DNA from: Chionoecetes opilio
Lineage: Eukaryota > Arthropoda > Malacostraca > Decapoda > Majidae
NCBI GenBank assembly: GCA_016584305.1
Contig: JACEEZ010025357.1
Span: 25,001-89,000 of the forward strand
Direction: 5' to 3'
Length of the DNA stretch: 64,000 nucleotides
Part shown: positions 10,480 to 21,367 of the stretch, piece by piece
Layout: each line of letters opens with the position of its first letter
Position numbering within the stretch: position 1 is the stretch's first letter
The notes under the pieces: generated by a model
The model's input: only the letters and a program-made list of their open reading frames with translations
The model's database searches: none
Told to the model about the DNA's origin: nothing
Translations under genes and position numbers: made by a program

Positions 10480-11350
10480 AAAAAGTATTAACCTCCGTGC
10501 ATGCGCAGTCTGCGTTTTCTTTTGTTAGTAAACAAAGGCGGACTGCACCTTATAAACGCCGACGTCGGCACAAAACGCCGACAAACGTCTCGCCGACGTC
10601 GGCGAGAATTCCTATCGGCGACAGTTATAAGTATGGTTTTGAGCATATATGATATATAAGGCATTCAATTTCGTACAGAAATGTCCTGTGAGCAGGAGAT
10701 GGGGCCTTAACCACCCATGAACAGGAATGCATTATTTCTTTGCCCTGCTCACAGGACATTTCTGTACGAAATTGAATGCCTCATATATCATATATGCTCA
10801 AAACCATACCTATAACTGTCGCCGATAGGAATTCTCGCCGACGTCGGCGAGTGTTCTACTTCGTCCCCCCCCCCCCCTCCTTTTGTTGATATATAAAGAC
10901 GGGTTTGTTGTCGTAGGACTCCTGGACATGCCTTTGTTGATCAAGTCAATATTAGTAAGTATTCCCCTCAACGCCCGTTTTCTTTGCCTTTGTTAGTAAA
11001 CGGACTGCTTTTCGTAAACAGACACTTGCCCACACGACACCGGCCGGTGTCGTGTTTACAGTTTATGCATTAGTTCCCATGTGACGCCGGCACCTCTTGT
11101 TTCACTAGTGTAATTTAAGGCCCACTTAAATTTGATGAACGCTTTGACCAGTGTTCACACTGGTCAAATACTGGGAGATTTATCTGCAGGAAAACCGGGA
11201 AAAAGCGGCCGTCTGCCACGATTACGCTCACACATGCGATTCGTTCCGGTGTCGTGTGAGCAGCAGTCTGTTTACGAGGTGCAGTCCGCCTTTGTTTACT
11301 AACAAAAGAAAACTGGAACTGCGCACGCGTTGAGGGGAATATTTACTAAT
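10480..11350. mobile_element. Composite foldback element with GCCGACGTCGGC arms
   Basis: The outer arms (10480-10552 and 11276-11345) share the inverted sequence GTTAGTAAACAAAGGCGGAC. The inner arms (10591-10696 and 10744-10850) share GTCGCCGATAGGAATTCTCG and a perfect palindromic core GCCGACGTCGGC. A homopolymer C run is at 10866-10877. No open frame is convincing. Confidence 0.75.
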
Positions 11351-11599
11351 ACTAAATGTCCGCTAAAGTAGGGGAGGGTATACTGTTTTTATTCTTTCTT
11401 AGGAAAAACATTCATGAATCGAATAATGCGCTCTGCTTTTGTATTATTGATGTGAGGAACCAGTATAGCCTGTTTGCAGTGAATCATGAGTAAATGTACG
11501 GAATACAGCATCTTGCTAATTAAAAAGAAAATACTATTTTGATATGTATCAGATGAATATGATACCTGTGTGGGGCAGATTGCATTCTTGAACACGGGT

Positions 11600-11945
11600 G
11601 GTTAAAGCCCCATCTCCTGCTCACAGTACAGACATTTATGTACGAAATTGAATGCCTCATATATCATATATGCTCAAAACTCTACCTATAACTGTCGCCG
11701 ATAGGAATTCTCGCCGGCGTCGGTGAGTATTCCACTTCGTGCCCCCCCCCATCCCTAGCTTTTGTTGATAAATATAGACGGGTTTGTTGTCTTAGGACGC
11801 CTGGCAATGCCTTTGTTGATCAACAAGTCAATATTAGTAAATATTCCCCTCAACGCGTGCGCAGTTCCCGTTGTCGTGTGAGCAGCAGTCTGTTTACGAG
11901 GTGCAGTCCGCCTTTGTTAGTAACAAAAAAAAAACGGGAATGTTA
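11600..11945. repeat. Third copy of the GTCGCCGATAGGAATT arm
   Basis: This repeats the right inner arm of the 10480 element (CTCACAGTACAGACATT..., GTCGCCGATAGGAATTCTCG at 11694). It also repeats the CCTTTGTTGATCAACAAGTC and GCAGTCCGCCTTTGTTAGTA segments. A fourth piece is at 22027-22075. Confidence 0.75.
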
Positions 11946-12059
11946 CGCGTCCCCCACAGGGGAAAACCGGGGGGGGGGTAAAGTTTGGGGAGTTTTCTAA
12001 TAAGCTCACGCTCAAGCCTGTCTCTCAGGCTGTCACATCTTTGCTCTGTGAGGCTGAAT

Positions 12060-13373
12060 GATCTACATTTCCGTAAATTCTCTGTACTTCTTTGGGACAT
12101 ATCAGAATTACCCTTCAATACAACAACTGAAAACAGTTCTTAAAAAAATGTAGTTTATCATTTTATTTGTCTGCACTTGGTGAAAATATTGTCAAAAACA
12201 ATTGAATACTTGAAAACTCAATCTTTAAAAATCGTCTTTTCATAAAAAAACACAAGTTCAAGCGAATGAGGCTTCAGGAAAATATCTATTTGTATGTAAG
12301 CTTCACTGAGAAACCTATTTTGGGTGTACTATATGTCTCTCTTACGACGAACATTTAACAAGAAGTAATTTAAGTGCTTGGCACCTAAACGAACAGTCCT
12401 CTATCGAAGCCCAATACATGGTCTTGTTTACTATTTCCCCCGCCGCGAATCTAAGCCCCCCACCTCAATTTTTCCCCTCTGAATCAATCAATCAACCCTT
12501 CCCTCTGAATACCCTATGTCCTCTGGTTTATCCTATTGTAACGAAGGAGGGGGGGGCAATCCACCCCTCTCAAAACTTCGTCACACTAACGGCTCGGGGC
12601 TATGGAGGAGACGGAAAGGACCGCAAGGAGACTTTACTGCCTGTGCACGGCCTTATTTACCCCAATACTACTACCCACAGTACATATAGTGACTGCACGT
12701 CTGTCACGTAACTACACGCGCCACTCCCCTCCGCCCCAAACACAAACAAAATCACAGTCAAAGCACGAAATAAGGAGACGAAAGTCTTCTTTATGTGGGA
12801 AACGGTATGTGGGAGCGGATGCCACGAATATTCCAGTAGGGGATAGAGAGTGTGATGAGATAAGCGGGTGATGATAGTTAGGATGACATGTAGCCTGTGT
12901 ATTGAGAAGTTAGGAGTATCAGTGATATGAGTTGTGAGGTAAGGAGCGGCGCTGTGGCGATAAGCGCTGAGCTGTCCATCCCCGTGTCGTGTCAACAGGA
13001 AAGTGGGTGATAGCAGATCCTGCCGGGGGATGGTTTCTGTGGAGATGCTGAACGCCACACTCTGTTTGGTTAAATGTTCGTCGTAAGAGAGACATATACA
13101 CCCCAAAAAATAGGTACTCAGTGAATGCTTACATACAAGTAGATATTTCCTGAAGCATCATTCTGCTTGAAACTTGTGTTTTTTTATGAAAAAAATGATT
13201 TTAAAGATGAGTTTCAAATATTCAATGTTTGCAATAAATTTTACCAAGTGCAGACAAATAAAATGATAAACACATTTTTTATTTAAAAACTGTTTCAGGG
13301 TTTTTTGTATTGAAGGGTAATTCTGATATGTCCCAAAAAAGTACAGAGAATTTACGGTAAATGATTAGATCAT
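12060..13373. mobile_element. Element with inverted repeats of about 300 bp
   Basis: Left arm 12060-12359 and right arm 13070-13373 are inverted copies. Shared landmarks are TCTCTGTACTTCTTTGGGAC with its inverse at 13325-13347, and TCTTACGACGAACATTTAAC with its inverse at 13072-13092. The roughly 700-bp centre (12360-13069) has only short frames and a G/C homopolymer-rich stretch. No transposase was recognised, so this looks like a non-autonomous DNA transposon with very long termini. Confidence 0.72.
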
Positions 13374-14007
13374 CCCGCCTCCCCAGAGCAGAGGATGTGA
13401 GATGCGCGAGAGGACATCTGGCGGTTTAGCTTCGAAAACTCCCCATTGAAGACAGTTTTAGTCGGAGGAGGGGAGTTGATGAGACGAAAAGCTATTGTCT
13501 CAACCCGTTTAGGAGAGCTGTATGAGTGGATCCTCCCCAAAACATGTGAGACATACTCCATACAGGGGGGATAAGGGCCCCCCTAGAGAGCAAGCAAACT
13601 GGGAGGGAGAAAAAAAAGGGACGCAGACGCCACAGGACACCTAATTCGTAGAAGCTGTTTTTGGCAAGAGATGAGATGTGAGATTTTTCCAGTCAGATTT
13701 TTAGTAAAAGATAGTCCTAGAATGTTCATTGCAGAAGAGGGAGATAGTTGAGTGTCATTGAAGAAGAGGGGATAGTTATCTGGTAGGTTTTGTCGAGTAG
13801 ATAGGTGAAGAAATGGGTTTTGAGGCATTGAACAAAACAAGGTTTGCATTGCCCCAATCAGAAATTATAGAAAGATCAGAATTTAGGCGCTCAGTGGCAT
13901 CTCTCCGTTGAATGACTTAGTTCCTGTTGAGTTGGACGTCTAATAAAAGACGTTGAAAAATGCAGGGTAGAATAATCAGCGTAGGAGTGGATAGAGCTTT
14001 GAGTTAG
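13374..14007 (-). pseudogene. Antisense LINE RT C-terminal fragment (Jockey-type)
   Basis: The - strand reads SIISDWGNANLVLFNASKTH, then NILGLSFTKNL, then after frame changes MEYVSHVLGRIHSYSSPKRVE and AFRLINSPP. The same family reappears at 45555-46130 on the other strand with MEYVSHVWGGSTHTALL. It is the RT thumb and post-RT region of a non-LTR element. It is frameshifted and directly abuts the inverted-repeat element at 13373. Confidence 0.72.
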
Positions 14008-14050
14008 GCCCGGTTCAGACTACACGTATTGCTACGTGCGTGTTGTTATC

Positions 14051-14077
14051 GTGACGTCACCGTGACGTCACGATGAC
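14051..14077. promoter_or_regulatory. Cluster of CRE-like TGACGTCA motifs
   Basis: GTGACGTCACCGTGACGTCA gives two perfect CRE palindromes, followed closely by GATGACGTTACC. They lie just downstream of GGCCCGGTTCAGAC (14009), which resembles a Harbinger-type transposon end. Whether they act on anything is unknown. Confidence 0.35.
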
Positions 14078-14267
14078 GTTACCTCGTCTCACTGGTCACT
14101 CCCGCTCGCTCTTATCAGAAAAAATTGCAGTATAAAACCGCTTGCTTTCACTTACTTCCTCCCTTTTGTACCCCATGACACACCTATTACTCCCTTCACT
14201 ATATCCCCCTTCACTCCTGCCCTACCTATATAGCGCTATAATCCCTGACAACAGCGCTATTGCAAAG

Positions 14268-14443
14268 TGTGGGGGTGTGGGCAACCTCACTTCCCGCCAC
14301 ATCTCAGTGTCACCCGAGAGCGGGCAGTGTGACTCCGGACGAGGCAGTGGACCAGTCGTCCTGTCAGCTCTCTGTAATTAGAGGTTAAGTCTCCAATAAA
14401 ACATCACGGCGCGCCCCAGCCCTTCTGTGTTCCAACCCCACCA
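14268..14443 (+). repeat. Gypsy 5' LTR
   Basis: Begins TGTGGGGGTGTGG and ends CCAACCCCACCA. AATAAA is at 14394. The primer-binding site (TGGCGCAGTATC) follows without a spacer. Unusually, the junction creates ATG at 14443-14445 in a strong context (CCACCATGG). Confidence 0.92.
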
Positions 14444-15515
14444 TGGCGCAGTATCTTCAGGGGCTCATGGAGGAAGGCAATGGGCGGCGTAGAGACGCCT
14501 CCGGCAGGTAGCGGGCGCGCGGAAAGAGCCGCGTGGTCCAACTTGCCGCCATACCACAACGCCACGCGTTATACACCAAGCCCCGACATCACACCAGCCA
14601 CTCAGCAGCAACTCTGGCCAACGACCCGGCAGCATCGCCCACCACCTCCTCCAGGACCAGGGGGAGCGACCGTGGGGCATGTCGCCGGCAACGTTTGAGG
14701 CGTGGGCCACCAGCGTAGAGGACTACAGCAGCATCTGGGTTGGGCGGCACCCACAGCGGCACCTTATGTACGCCTCCTTTGTAACACAGAGGTGCAACAG
14801 CGCATTGACGCGCGCCTGGGCAAGCAAGTGTTCAGGCAACTCTCAACCACGGAGGCAATCGACGTTGTGAGAAGCGTGGTGATCGGTACACGCTGTATTA
14901 TCGGAGCGTGGGCGGAATTCTCTCTCTAGCCACAGGCATCGAGTGACAGTGTGTGTGCATATATCTCCCAGTGCCGCGCCAAAGCGAATGAGTGCGGCTT
15001 TTAGGTGCCCTGAGTGCCAGTGCCCTTAGAGGAGTACATGCTCAGCAAGAAAATAGTGATGGGGCTACGTGATCGCAACATGAAAGCGGGGGTGTTGCGT
15101 TGCTTCCCACGCCTCGAGTCATTCAGTGAAATAGTTCGCGTGTGTGAAATTTTTGAGGCCGCGGAAAAGGCGAGTGACCAACCTTCGAGCTACGTAGCCA
15201 GTGTGGGGGTCGGTGACACACTAACCCCGCCCGTCATGGCTCCACACCACGAGGTGGCGGCAGCGGGCCCCGCGCGCCGGCTTAGCGGACAAGGAAAAAC
15301 CCGCCAAGACGGAGTCCGGCGGGGACGCAGGCGGTGCCCAGCATGCGGTGAATCTGAGTGTACAGGTGGGCGTCAGTGCAGAGCGTTTGCAGCGACATGC
15401 CGTTGTTGCGGCCAGAAGGGGCACTTCTGGCGCCTGTGTCCGGCCCTCACCCCCAGGGCGGCGCTCGTCCGCCCACCCATCATTCGAACTTCACCCTACC
15501 TCCGGTGCAGTTGAT
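14443..15515 (+). pseudogene. Gypsy gag with CCHC knuckle
   Basis: The first frame from the LTR-junction ATG runs 22 codons (MAQYLQGLMEEGNGRR...) before a stop. Capsid-like segments then continue in other frames. The clearest is 15014-15514, with EEYMLSKKIVMGLRDRNMK, then a C-terminal CRCCGQKGHFWRLC (C-x2-C-x4-H-x4-C, bases about 15388-15432) preceded by another Cys-rich stretch. Gag packages the element RNA. At least three frame changes are needed. Confidence 0.75.
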
Positions 15516-15589
15516 CGTTGGAGGAGTGGAGATGGCGGCGGTCGCTGCCGTGGTGATCAGCTGCTCACGCCCTCGCGCCACGGTGTCCC

Positions 15590-16995
15590 TACACAGCAGT
15601 GGCGGACACTGGGGCGCAAGTGTCTGTGGCGGGTCGCCTACTGTTGGGGGACCTCGGCAATATCCCAACGTCAGCTCCAGGCTACACCCACGGCAGTCAC
15701 CACGTTGCCGGGGGCAGCATGCGACTCCTGGGAACCATCACCTGTCAGGTCTCCGTGGGGACTGTCTCCACCACAGAGTGCATCTACATAGCCGAAGGCG
15801 TGCAGCAACTCTACCTATCGCTCAAGGCATGCAAGGCCCTTCGCCTGGTCCATCACACCTTCCCGCGCCCCCCTTTCACCCACCAGTGTGTGTGCTGTGG
15901 AGCCACCAGACACCCCACAAGACCCACGTCGCCCGAATCGCCACCTCACGAACTTGTAGAGGAGAACGTCGATCGCCTCGAGAAATGGTTCTTGGAGCAC
16001 TTCGGGCGCACTGTGTTTGCCATGGGACGCACGCCGCTACCAGAGATGAGCGGTCCGCCTCACCACGTCCACCTACGGCCCGACACACGCCCCCACGCAG
16101 TCCACGTGCCAGCCTCAGTCCCGCTCCACTTCTTTGACGAGGTACGACGACAGCTGGACGACGATGTTGACAAGGGCATCATCGAGGCGGTGCCCGCAGG
16201 CGAGACCCACCGAATGGTGCTCCAGAATGGTGGTAGTGCCAAAAAAGGACGGAAGGCCCGTCGCACGGTCGACTTTCAGCGCCTTAACCGTGCGAGCCTC
16301 AGAGAGACACACCACACCAGACCGCCCTTCGATCTCGTCTCTAACGTGCCCAAACATACATTTAAGACTGTAGCGGACGCATACTCTGGCTACCACCAGG
16401 TCCCCCTCGACGAGGAGAGCCGCAAGCTCACAACATTCATCACCCCCTGGGGGCGCTACCGGTACCGCCGCACCCCCATGGGCCACTGCGCTTCGCAGGA
16501 CGCGTTCACAAAGCGTTTTGACGACACCATCACCGACGTGCCCAGGAAGCTCAAGTGGCGTGGACGACACTCTAACTCCACGACAGCAGCGTCAGCGACG
16601 CCTTCTGGCACCATACAATTTTCTCCAGAGGTGCATGGAGAGCGGTGTCACCCTGCGACCTGACAAGTTCCGCTTCTGCAGGAGGAGCATCACCTTTGCC
16701 GGCTACCTCCTGGGCTGGGAAGGGTACCAGCCAAGCCGCGACCTCGTCAACAGCATAACCGACTTCAAGATGCCCGCCCAGCCCACCCTGACTGACGTGC
16801 GGTCATGGTTCGGCCTCGTCAACCAGGTCGCGCCCTTCCTGGCGGTCGCCCCTGTCATGGAGCCCTTCAGGGAGCTACTCAAGAAAACCGGGTGGGAAGG
16901 CAGTGTACTGGGACAAGCAGTTGGAGGCGCTCTTCACCTCCGCCAAAGACACTATTGGGCGATTGGCGGCCGAGGGACTGCGCTTCTATGATGTG
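15590..16995 (+). pseudogene. Gypsy protease and reverse transcriptase
   Basis: ADTGAQVSVAG (from 15600) is the retropepsin active site D-T-G. The same frame continues to the RT: VDKGIIEAVPAG, TVDFQRLNRASL, TVADAYSGYHQVPLDEES (the D of the first RT motif) and RYRRTPMGHCASQDAF. A frame change near 16560 leads to VDDTL (second Asp pair) and then LRPDKFRFCRRSITFAGYLL in the connection region. Segments of two frames are therefore required and the polyprotein cannot be made intact. Confidence 0.85.
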
Positions 16996-16999
16996 TCGC

Positions 17000-17335
17000 G
17001 CCCTACCAGCAGTCCTCACTGACTACAGTCGCCAGGGTATTGGCTTCCTTGTCCTGCAGCAGTACTGCGAGTGTGTCTCGGAGAAGTCGCCGCTATGCTG
17101 CCCTGGCGGGTGGAAACTTGTGCTCTGTGGCAGCCGACATCTCACAGCGGCCGAGAGGAACTACAGTACCTCGAGGGAGAAGCGCTTGCCATCGCCTGGT
17201 GCCTAAAGAAGGCACGCCTCTTCTCCTTGGCTGCAAAAATCCTCACGCTCGTCACAGACCACAAGGCCCTTACAAGGATTTTCGGAGACAAGGAACTAAA
17301 GGACATAGCCAACCCCGGATCCTCAACCTAAAAGA
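17000..17335 (+). pseudogene. Gypsy RNase H domain
   Basis: DYSRQGIGFLVLQQY, then after a shift GSRHLTAAERNYS, EGEALAIAWCLKKARLF and LVTDHKALTRIFGDKEL. This is the usual gypsy RNase H order, ending in the T-D-H-K-A motif. It has two frame changes. Confidence 0.82.
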
Positions 17336-17399
17336 GAAGACGCTAATGTTCACCTTCCGCATCAAGTACCTGAAGGGCGACACTAACTGCGCGGCAGGA

Positions 17400-18420
17400 C
17401 GCCTTGTCGCGCTACCCGATCCTGTCAGGTGGGCCAGAAGGATCGGACGAAGACGATGAACGAGCTGGTAATGCGCAGCCATGGACCCGCAGCCACGGCC
17501 GCGGCAGCCGAGGACGAGGTGGGGCATGTGGTAGACCTTTATCAAGTGGAGGAAGAGGCTGCACGGGACGAGGAGTACCGGCTCTTGCGGGAATGCGTAG
17601 CCAATGACGGCTGGGCTGAACGAAAGGACTGGGAGCCGCTCGCCCTCCGCCAGTACTTCAAGATGCGGCGCCACCTCTCCTGCCAAGGGACATCGTCCTT
17701 ACACTGTGACGAGAAAACACCCCGCGGCTGGTCATACCTGCGGCCTGAGGCGTGCAGTCCTCGCGAACCTTCATGCGGGGCACCAAGGCAGGGACTCAAT
17801 GTAGCAGGCGAGCAGTCAGTCTACTGGCCAGGGTTGAGCGGAGTGGAGCAGGAAGAGGACGCCAATGTGCGGTATGCGATACGCACGCCCCCTCCAAGCC
17901 CAGCAGAACACTCTTGCACCACGGGGCCCCGCAGTACCATTCAGGCAAGTGGTGGCTGATTTATTTCAATGGGAGCGGCCACACCTATATCGGCAACGGT
18001 CGCTGACAGGCTGTCGGGATTGGCTCGAAGTGGAGCAACCTGTCAGGCGACCGTCCACCAGTGCACGCCTCATCACGGAGCGAACGATGGTTCACAGCGC
18101 TTCGGCATCCCCCAGAGAGAAGTTGTGCGATGGGGGAACGAACCTCACCAGCACAGGAATCCAGGGGCCTTCCTCGACACTGGACAGTGTGCGGCTGAGG
18201 GTCTCATCAGCACATTACCCACAGTCTAACGGCCGCGCAGAGGCGGCAAGTCAACGTGCCAAGAGGTTGCTACGCGGCAAACTGGCCGTGAAACGGCTCC
18301 CTGGACACCGACGCCGCTGCATGGGCCATCATGCAGTACATCAACAACCCCCACGCAGGGCTCTAAGCTCCCAGCCCAGCTGATCACAGGACGTCAGCTG
18401 CGGGACGCCATACCTTGGAC
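17400..18420 (+). pseudogene. Gypsy integrase remnants
   Basis: Integrase signatures are scattered over three frames: FRQVVADLFQWE with HTYI (around 17940-17995, holding the first catalytic Asp), a GGTNLTS-type stretch near 18135, and SSAHYPQSNGRAEAA (18205-18250, holding the catalytic Glu). The zinc-binding N-terminal region is not clear. It is heavily frameshifted. Confidence 0.72.
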
Positions 18421-18949
18421 GCGTCAGCTGATGAGGTGAGCGAGCGATGGCGTGGCTGCCCAGGGAGCGCACCGAACGGGCCATGGCCCGCTCTGGGGAC
18501 AGTGCAGTATCCCGGCACTGACCAAACAGCCCACAACCTCGAAGCCCCTCACGCCGGCCTACGGACCGCATCCTAAACCCGGCAGTGGGCGCTGGGATCG
18601 CGCAGGCACGTCCTGGAGACTACGGCACACCGGCCAGTACTTGGTCGCGGCTGGACGGCAGTGGGCGCACCACCATCAGGAACCGGCGCCACCTGCGCCC
18701 TCTCACATGCGTTCAGGCGCACTACGACGGGACAACAGCGATGCCTGGCGCACCCCGCCCAGCCAAGGAAGGCCTCACGCCACAGACAGGCACCCACGCC
18801 ACCTGCTGGATACGTGTTAGGTAACGCCACCCTCAGGCAACACACTGAGTTGCCACACATATCACAAAATTTGTTTGTATCCTCGGTTCACCTTTTCAAA
18901 TGTTCTGTTTTTTCATTACACCGCCCACGGTGAGCTATTTGGTAATTGG
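18421..18949 (+). other. Gypsy 3' internal region
   Basis: This lies between the integrase remnants and the polypurine tract. Only short conflicting frames exist; it is probably the decayed integrase C-terminus and 3' UTR. Confidence 0.5.
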
Positions 18950-18957
18950 GGGGGATG

Positions 18958-19133
18958 TGTGGGGGTGTGGCAAACACTCATCTTCCCGCCACATCTCAGT
19001 GTCACCCGAGGCGGGCAGTTGTGACTCCGGCGAGGCAGTGACCAGTCGTCCTGTCAGCTCTCTGTAATTAGAGGTTAAGTCTCCAATAAACATCACGGCG
19101 CGCCCCCAGCCCTTCTGTGTTCCAACCCCACCA
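18958..19133 (+). repeat. Gypsy 3' LTR
   Basis: Matches the 5' LTR except for a handful of small differences, mostly single-base indels in G/C runs. It is followed by the CAAAG target copy. Confidence 0.92.
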
Positions 19134-19138
19134 CAAAG

Positions 19139-19492
19139 GTTACAATTGTGGATTCTGTATAGGTTATGTTAAGGATGCTAAGAATCTAAGAGGGTTATTC
19201 GATTTGCCAGGGGGGAAAAGGGGGAAATAAGGAGTTTGAGTCTACAAGTTATTGGTAATCGCGAAGTTAATGTCTCACAGATTACACCTCGTGGCTCTGG
19301 CGTTTGGGGGGGGGGGGAAGAAGGAATGCAAGAGAGAGAGAAGTATACGCGCGAACGATAGATAATAATAGAAATGAAATAATTTGAATGGCGTTATCCT
19401 AATAAATAACCTGTTCACCTATATACTGGATTTAGGCAACACTTAGTCTAGACTAAACCTATGGTTATTGAAAACTTCTCTTACCTTTCATA
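19139..19492. other. No gene seen; possible intron upstream of CXC exon
   Basis: AT-rich sequence with G runs (19212-19220, 19306-19317). The last 30 bases form a pyrimidine-rich acceptor (TTACCTTTCATAG) for the exon that follows. Confidence 0.4.
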
Positions 19493-19696
19493 GAACATAT
19501 AACTCGGAAATCGTGTGATGGAAATTTCCATAATTACATAAATTTTCCGGCATTACACTGCCACGGCAAGTGCGACAAAAAAAACTGTTCCTGTCGCAAG
19601 AATAGACTGTTGTGCACCCTGGCTTGTGGTGACTGCAAAGGAATCACCTGTACCAATGCTGCAGTGCACAGTGAAGCAGAGTTTCTGGATGATTAA
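19493..19696 (+). CDS. Terminal exon with CXC-type cysteine-rich motif
   Basis: From the acceptor AG at 19491-19492 the frame runs to TAA at 19694-19696. It encodes CHGKCDKKNCSCRKNRLLC, then TLACGDCKGITCTN, then an acidic end (SEAEFLDD). The repeated C-x-C and C-x2-C spacing resembles half of a tesmin/TSO1 CXC domain, a zinc-binding DNA-contact module that also ends many uncharacterised transposon-linked proteins. Whether this is a host gene exon or a transposon exon cannot be told, since upstream exons were not found. Confidence 0.5.
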   Translation, partial: EHITRKSCDGNFHNYINFPALHCHGKCDKKNCSCRKNRLLCTLACGDCKGITCTNAAVHSEAEFLDD

Positions 19697-19794
19697 ACTG
19701 TCTGGATGTTAGATTTGGGAATGCGATCTGCATAAGTTTAAGTAGACTAGACTGTACGTAGGTAGTTTGAGTTGTTTAATTCATTGGGTTCGAT

Positions 19795-19890
19795 CATGCC
19801 CTGTAGTACACTGACTTGTGGTCACTGCAAGGAAATCACCTGCACCAATGATGCAGTGAATAGGAAGCAGAGTCTCTGGATGATTATATG
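19795..19890 (+). pseudogene. Duplicated half of the CXC exon
   Basis: The stretch TGCAAGGAAATCACCTGCAC and its surroundings repeat the last third of the exon at 19493 with substitutions (TLTCGHCKEITCTND), about 205 bases downstream. The flanking GTAGACTAGACTGTA / GTTGACTAGATTATA sequences also repeat, so a segment of about 200 bp was duplicated in tandem. Confidence 0.55.
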
Positions 19891-20485
19891 CTCTCAGGAT
19901 GTTAGATTAAGCTATGCATATATGATGTGGATAAGTTTAAGTTGACTAGATTATAGGTAGTTCGAGTTGTCTAGCTCATTTAGTTACATATGTGCTATGC
20001 AATCAGGGAGTTTTGTCACAATCAAGCTTTAAAAACATCTCAATCTTATTAAAAACGCTGTAAATGAATTCTCTGGCCCCCAAAACATAGGATTAGACAC
20101 TTTGTTTGCGTTTATAGCTCTATTAGTTTGGAAGATATGCAAATTTTTGGTATTCGGTACCCGTGATGGCGGCCATCTTGGATTACGGCAAATTTGGGGT
20201 ACTATAGTCACACCACCTCAACTTGGTCTCGCGGGTGAGGTGGGTAGATTACTGCAGTGTTGTCACGTTTATCGTTGACAGGCTGACGAGGACCCTCTGT
20301 CATACTGTTAGCTATTACATTAATTATTTTTTAATCATATAGTTTTATAATACGGCTGCATGGTTTTGTGAATGGCTTGCGATTTGATGGTAAAACAACG
20401 AGTCTGTCTACCTTCCATTGCACTTGGCATGGCAGCCCATGCGACGTTGCGCGGGCAAGGCTGAGTAACCTGACACAACCCCACC
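19891..20485. other. No gene seen
   Basis: AT-rich, non-coding in appearance on both strands. A GATGGCGGCCATCTTGGAT stretch is at 20164-20182. No element ends were recognised. Confidence 0.4.
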
Positions 20486-20798
20486 CCTCATTCCTTTCCT
20501 CCTTCCCTCCTTCTCTCCTTCCCTCCTTCTCTCCCTCCCTCCTTCCCTCCTTCTCTCCTTCTCTCCTTCCTTCCTTCTCTCCCTCCCTCCCTCGATCCCT
20601 CCCTTCCTTCCCTCCCTCCCTTCCTTCTCTCCTTCTCTCCTTCTCTCCTTCTCTCCCTCCCTCCCTCCCTTCCTTCCCTCTTTCCCTCCCATCCCTCCTT
20701 CTCTCCCTCCCTCCCTTCCTTCCCTCCTTCCCTCCCTTCCTTCCCTCCTTCTCTCCTTCCCTCCTTCTCTCCCTCCCTCCCTCCTTTCCTTCCCTCCT
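20486..20798. repeat. Polypyrimidine tract of CTTC/CTCC units
   Basis: About 310 bases almost purely C and T on the + strand. The long Ser/Pro/Leu and Arg/Glu/Gly frames on either strand come only from this composition. Mirror-repeat stretches could form triplex DNA. Confidence 0.93.
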
Positions 20799-21144
20799 GG
20801 TCACTCCACTGAGGTCAGAATTCCTCAGAATGAATGAGGTGAGGAGGGTGGTGACCTTGCGGAAGTAGTGGGGTGATGTGGTGTCGTGCTAAAAATGTCA
20901 CACCTCAAAATAGGGGTCGGTACCTTATTCACCCTTCCTTTTCGCTTTCTCATAGCATAACTGGAGTTCGACATGGGTCAAAACAGGAACACTAGTCTTT
21001 CATGTTGATATTTCAGTGAGTGAACAGTAGTTATCTGAGCAAATAGCGTGGAATGACAGCGACAGTGGCACCACCGCGGACTTGAGCCGCTCCACCCGCG
21101 AGACCAGCTTGAAGTGGTCTGAGTATAGCAGTGAGCAGATCAGG

Positions 21145-21215
21145 GTAGATTTTTTATCCTGGCTAGTAGACCTACTAATCGTAGATTTTTTATCCTGGCT
21201 AGTAGACCTACTAAT
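21145..21215. repeat. Two tandem copies of a 35-bp unit
   Basis: GTAGATTTTTTATCCTGGCT-AGTAGACCTACTAAT occurs at 21145-21179 and 21181-21215. About 75 bases downstream is an (ATTCA)n run at 21293-21313 next to AATAAA, which looks like the tail of an old LINE or SINE. Confidence 0.85.
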
Positions 21216-21320
21216 TTCCTGTCAAAATCAGTTGCGAAACAAAATGAAGCAATTTGTCCAACCTCTGCTATTTATTTACTGGACTAATAAACCATTCAAT
21301 TCAATTCAATTCAGGTGCAC

Positions 21321-21367
21321 CATGCCAAAGCCGTCTGTATTACATACAGACGGCTTTGACCATGCAC
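21321..21367. repeat. Hairpin palindrome
   Basis: CATGCCAAAGCCGTCTGTAT pairs with ATACAGACGGCTTTGACCATG around a 3-4-base loop. No function is apparent. Confidence 0.8.

Larger units (their letters stand above)
14268..19133 (+). mobile_element. Full-length gypsy-type LTR retrotransposon (degenerate)
   Basis: Direct LTRs (14268-14443 and 18958-19133, 176 bp each) bound a 4.5 kb interior. The 5-bp target duplication CAAAG is at 14263-14267 and 19134-19138. A polypurine run (GGGGGGGA, 18949-18955) precedes the 3' LTR. Domains in order are gag with a zinc knuckle, aspartic protease, RT, RNase H and integrase, the gypsy order. Nearly every domain is spread over two or three frames, so the copy is dead. 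Confidence 0.9.

Noticed and set aside
20331..20868. Long Arg/Glu/Gly and Ser/Pro/Leu ORFs
   Set aside because: Produced by the CTTC/CTCC tract on both strands; no start context, domain or splice sites.
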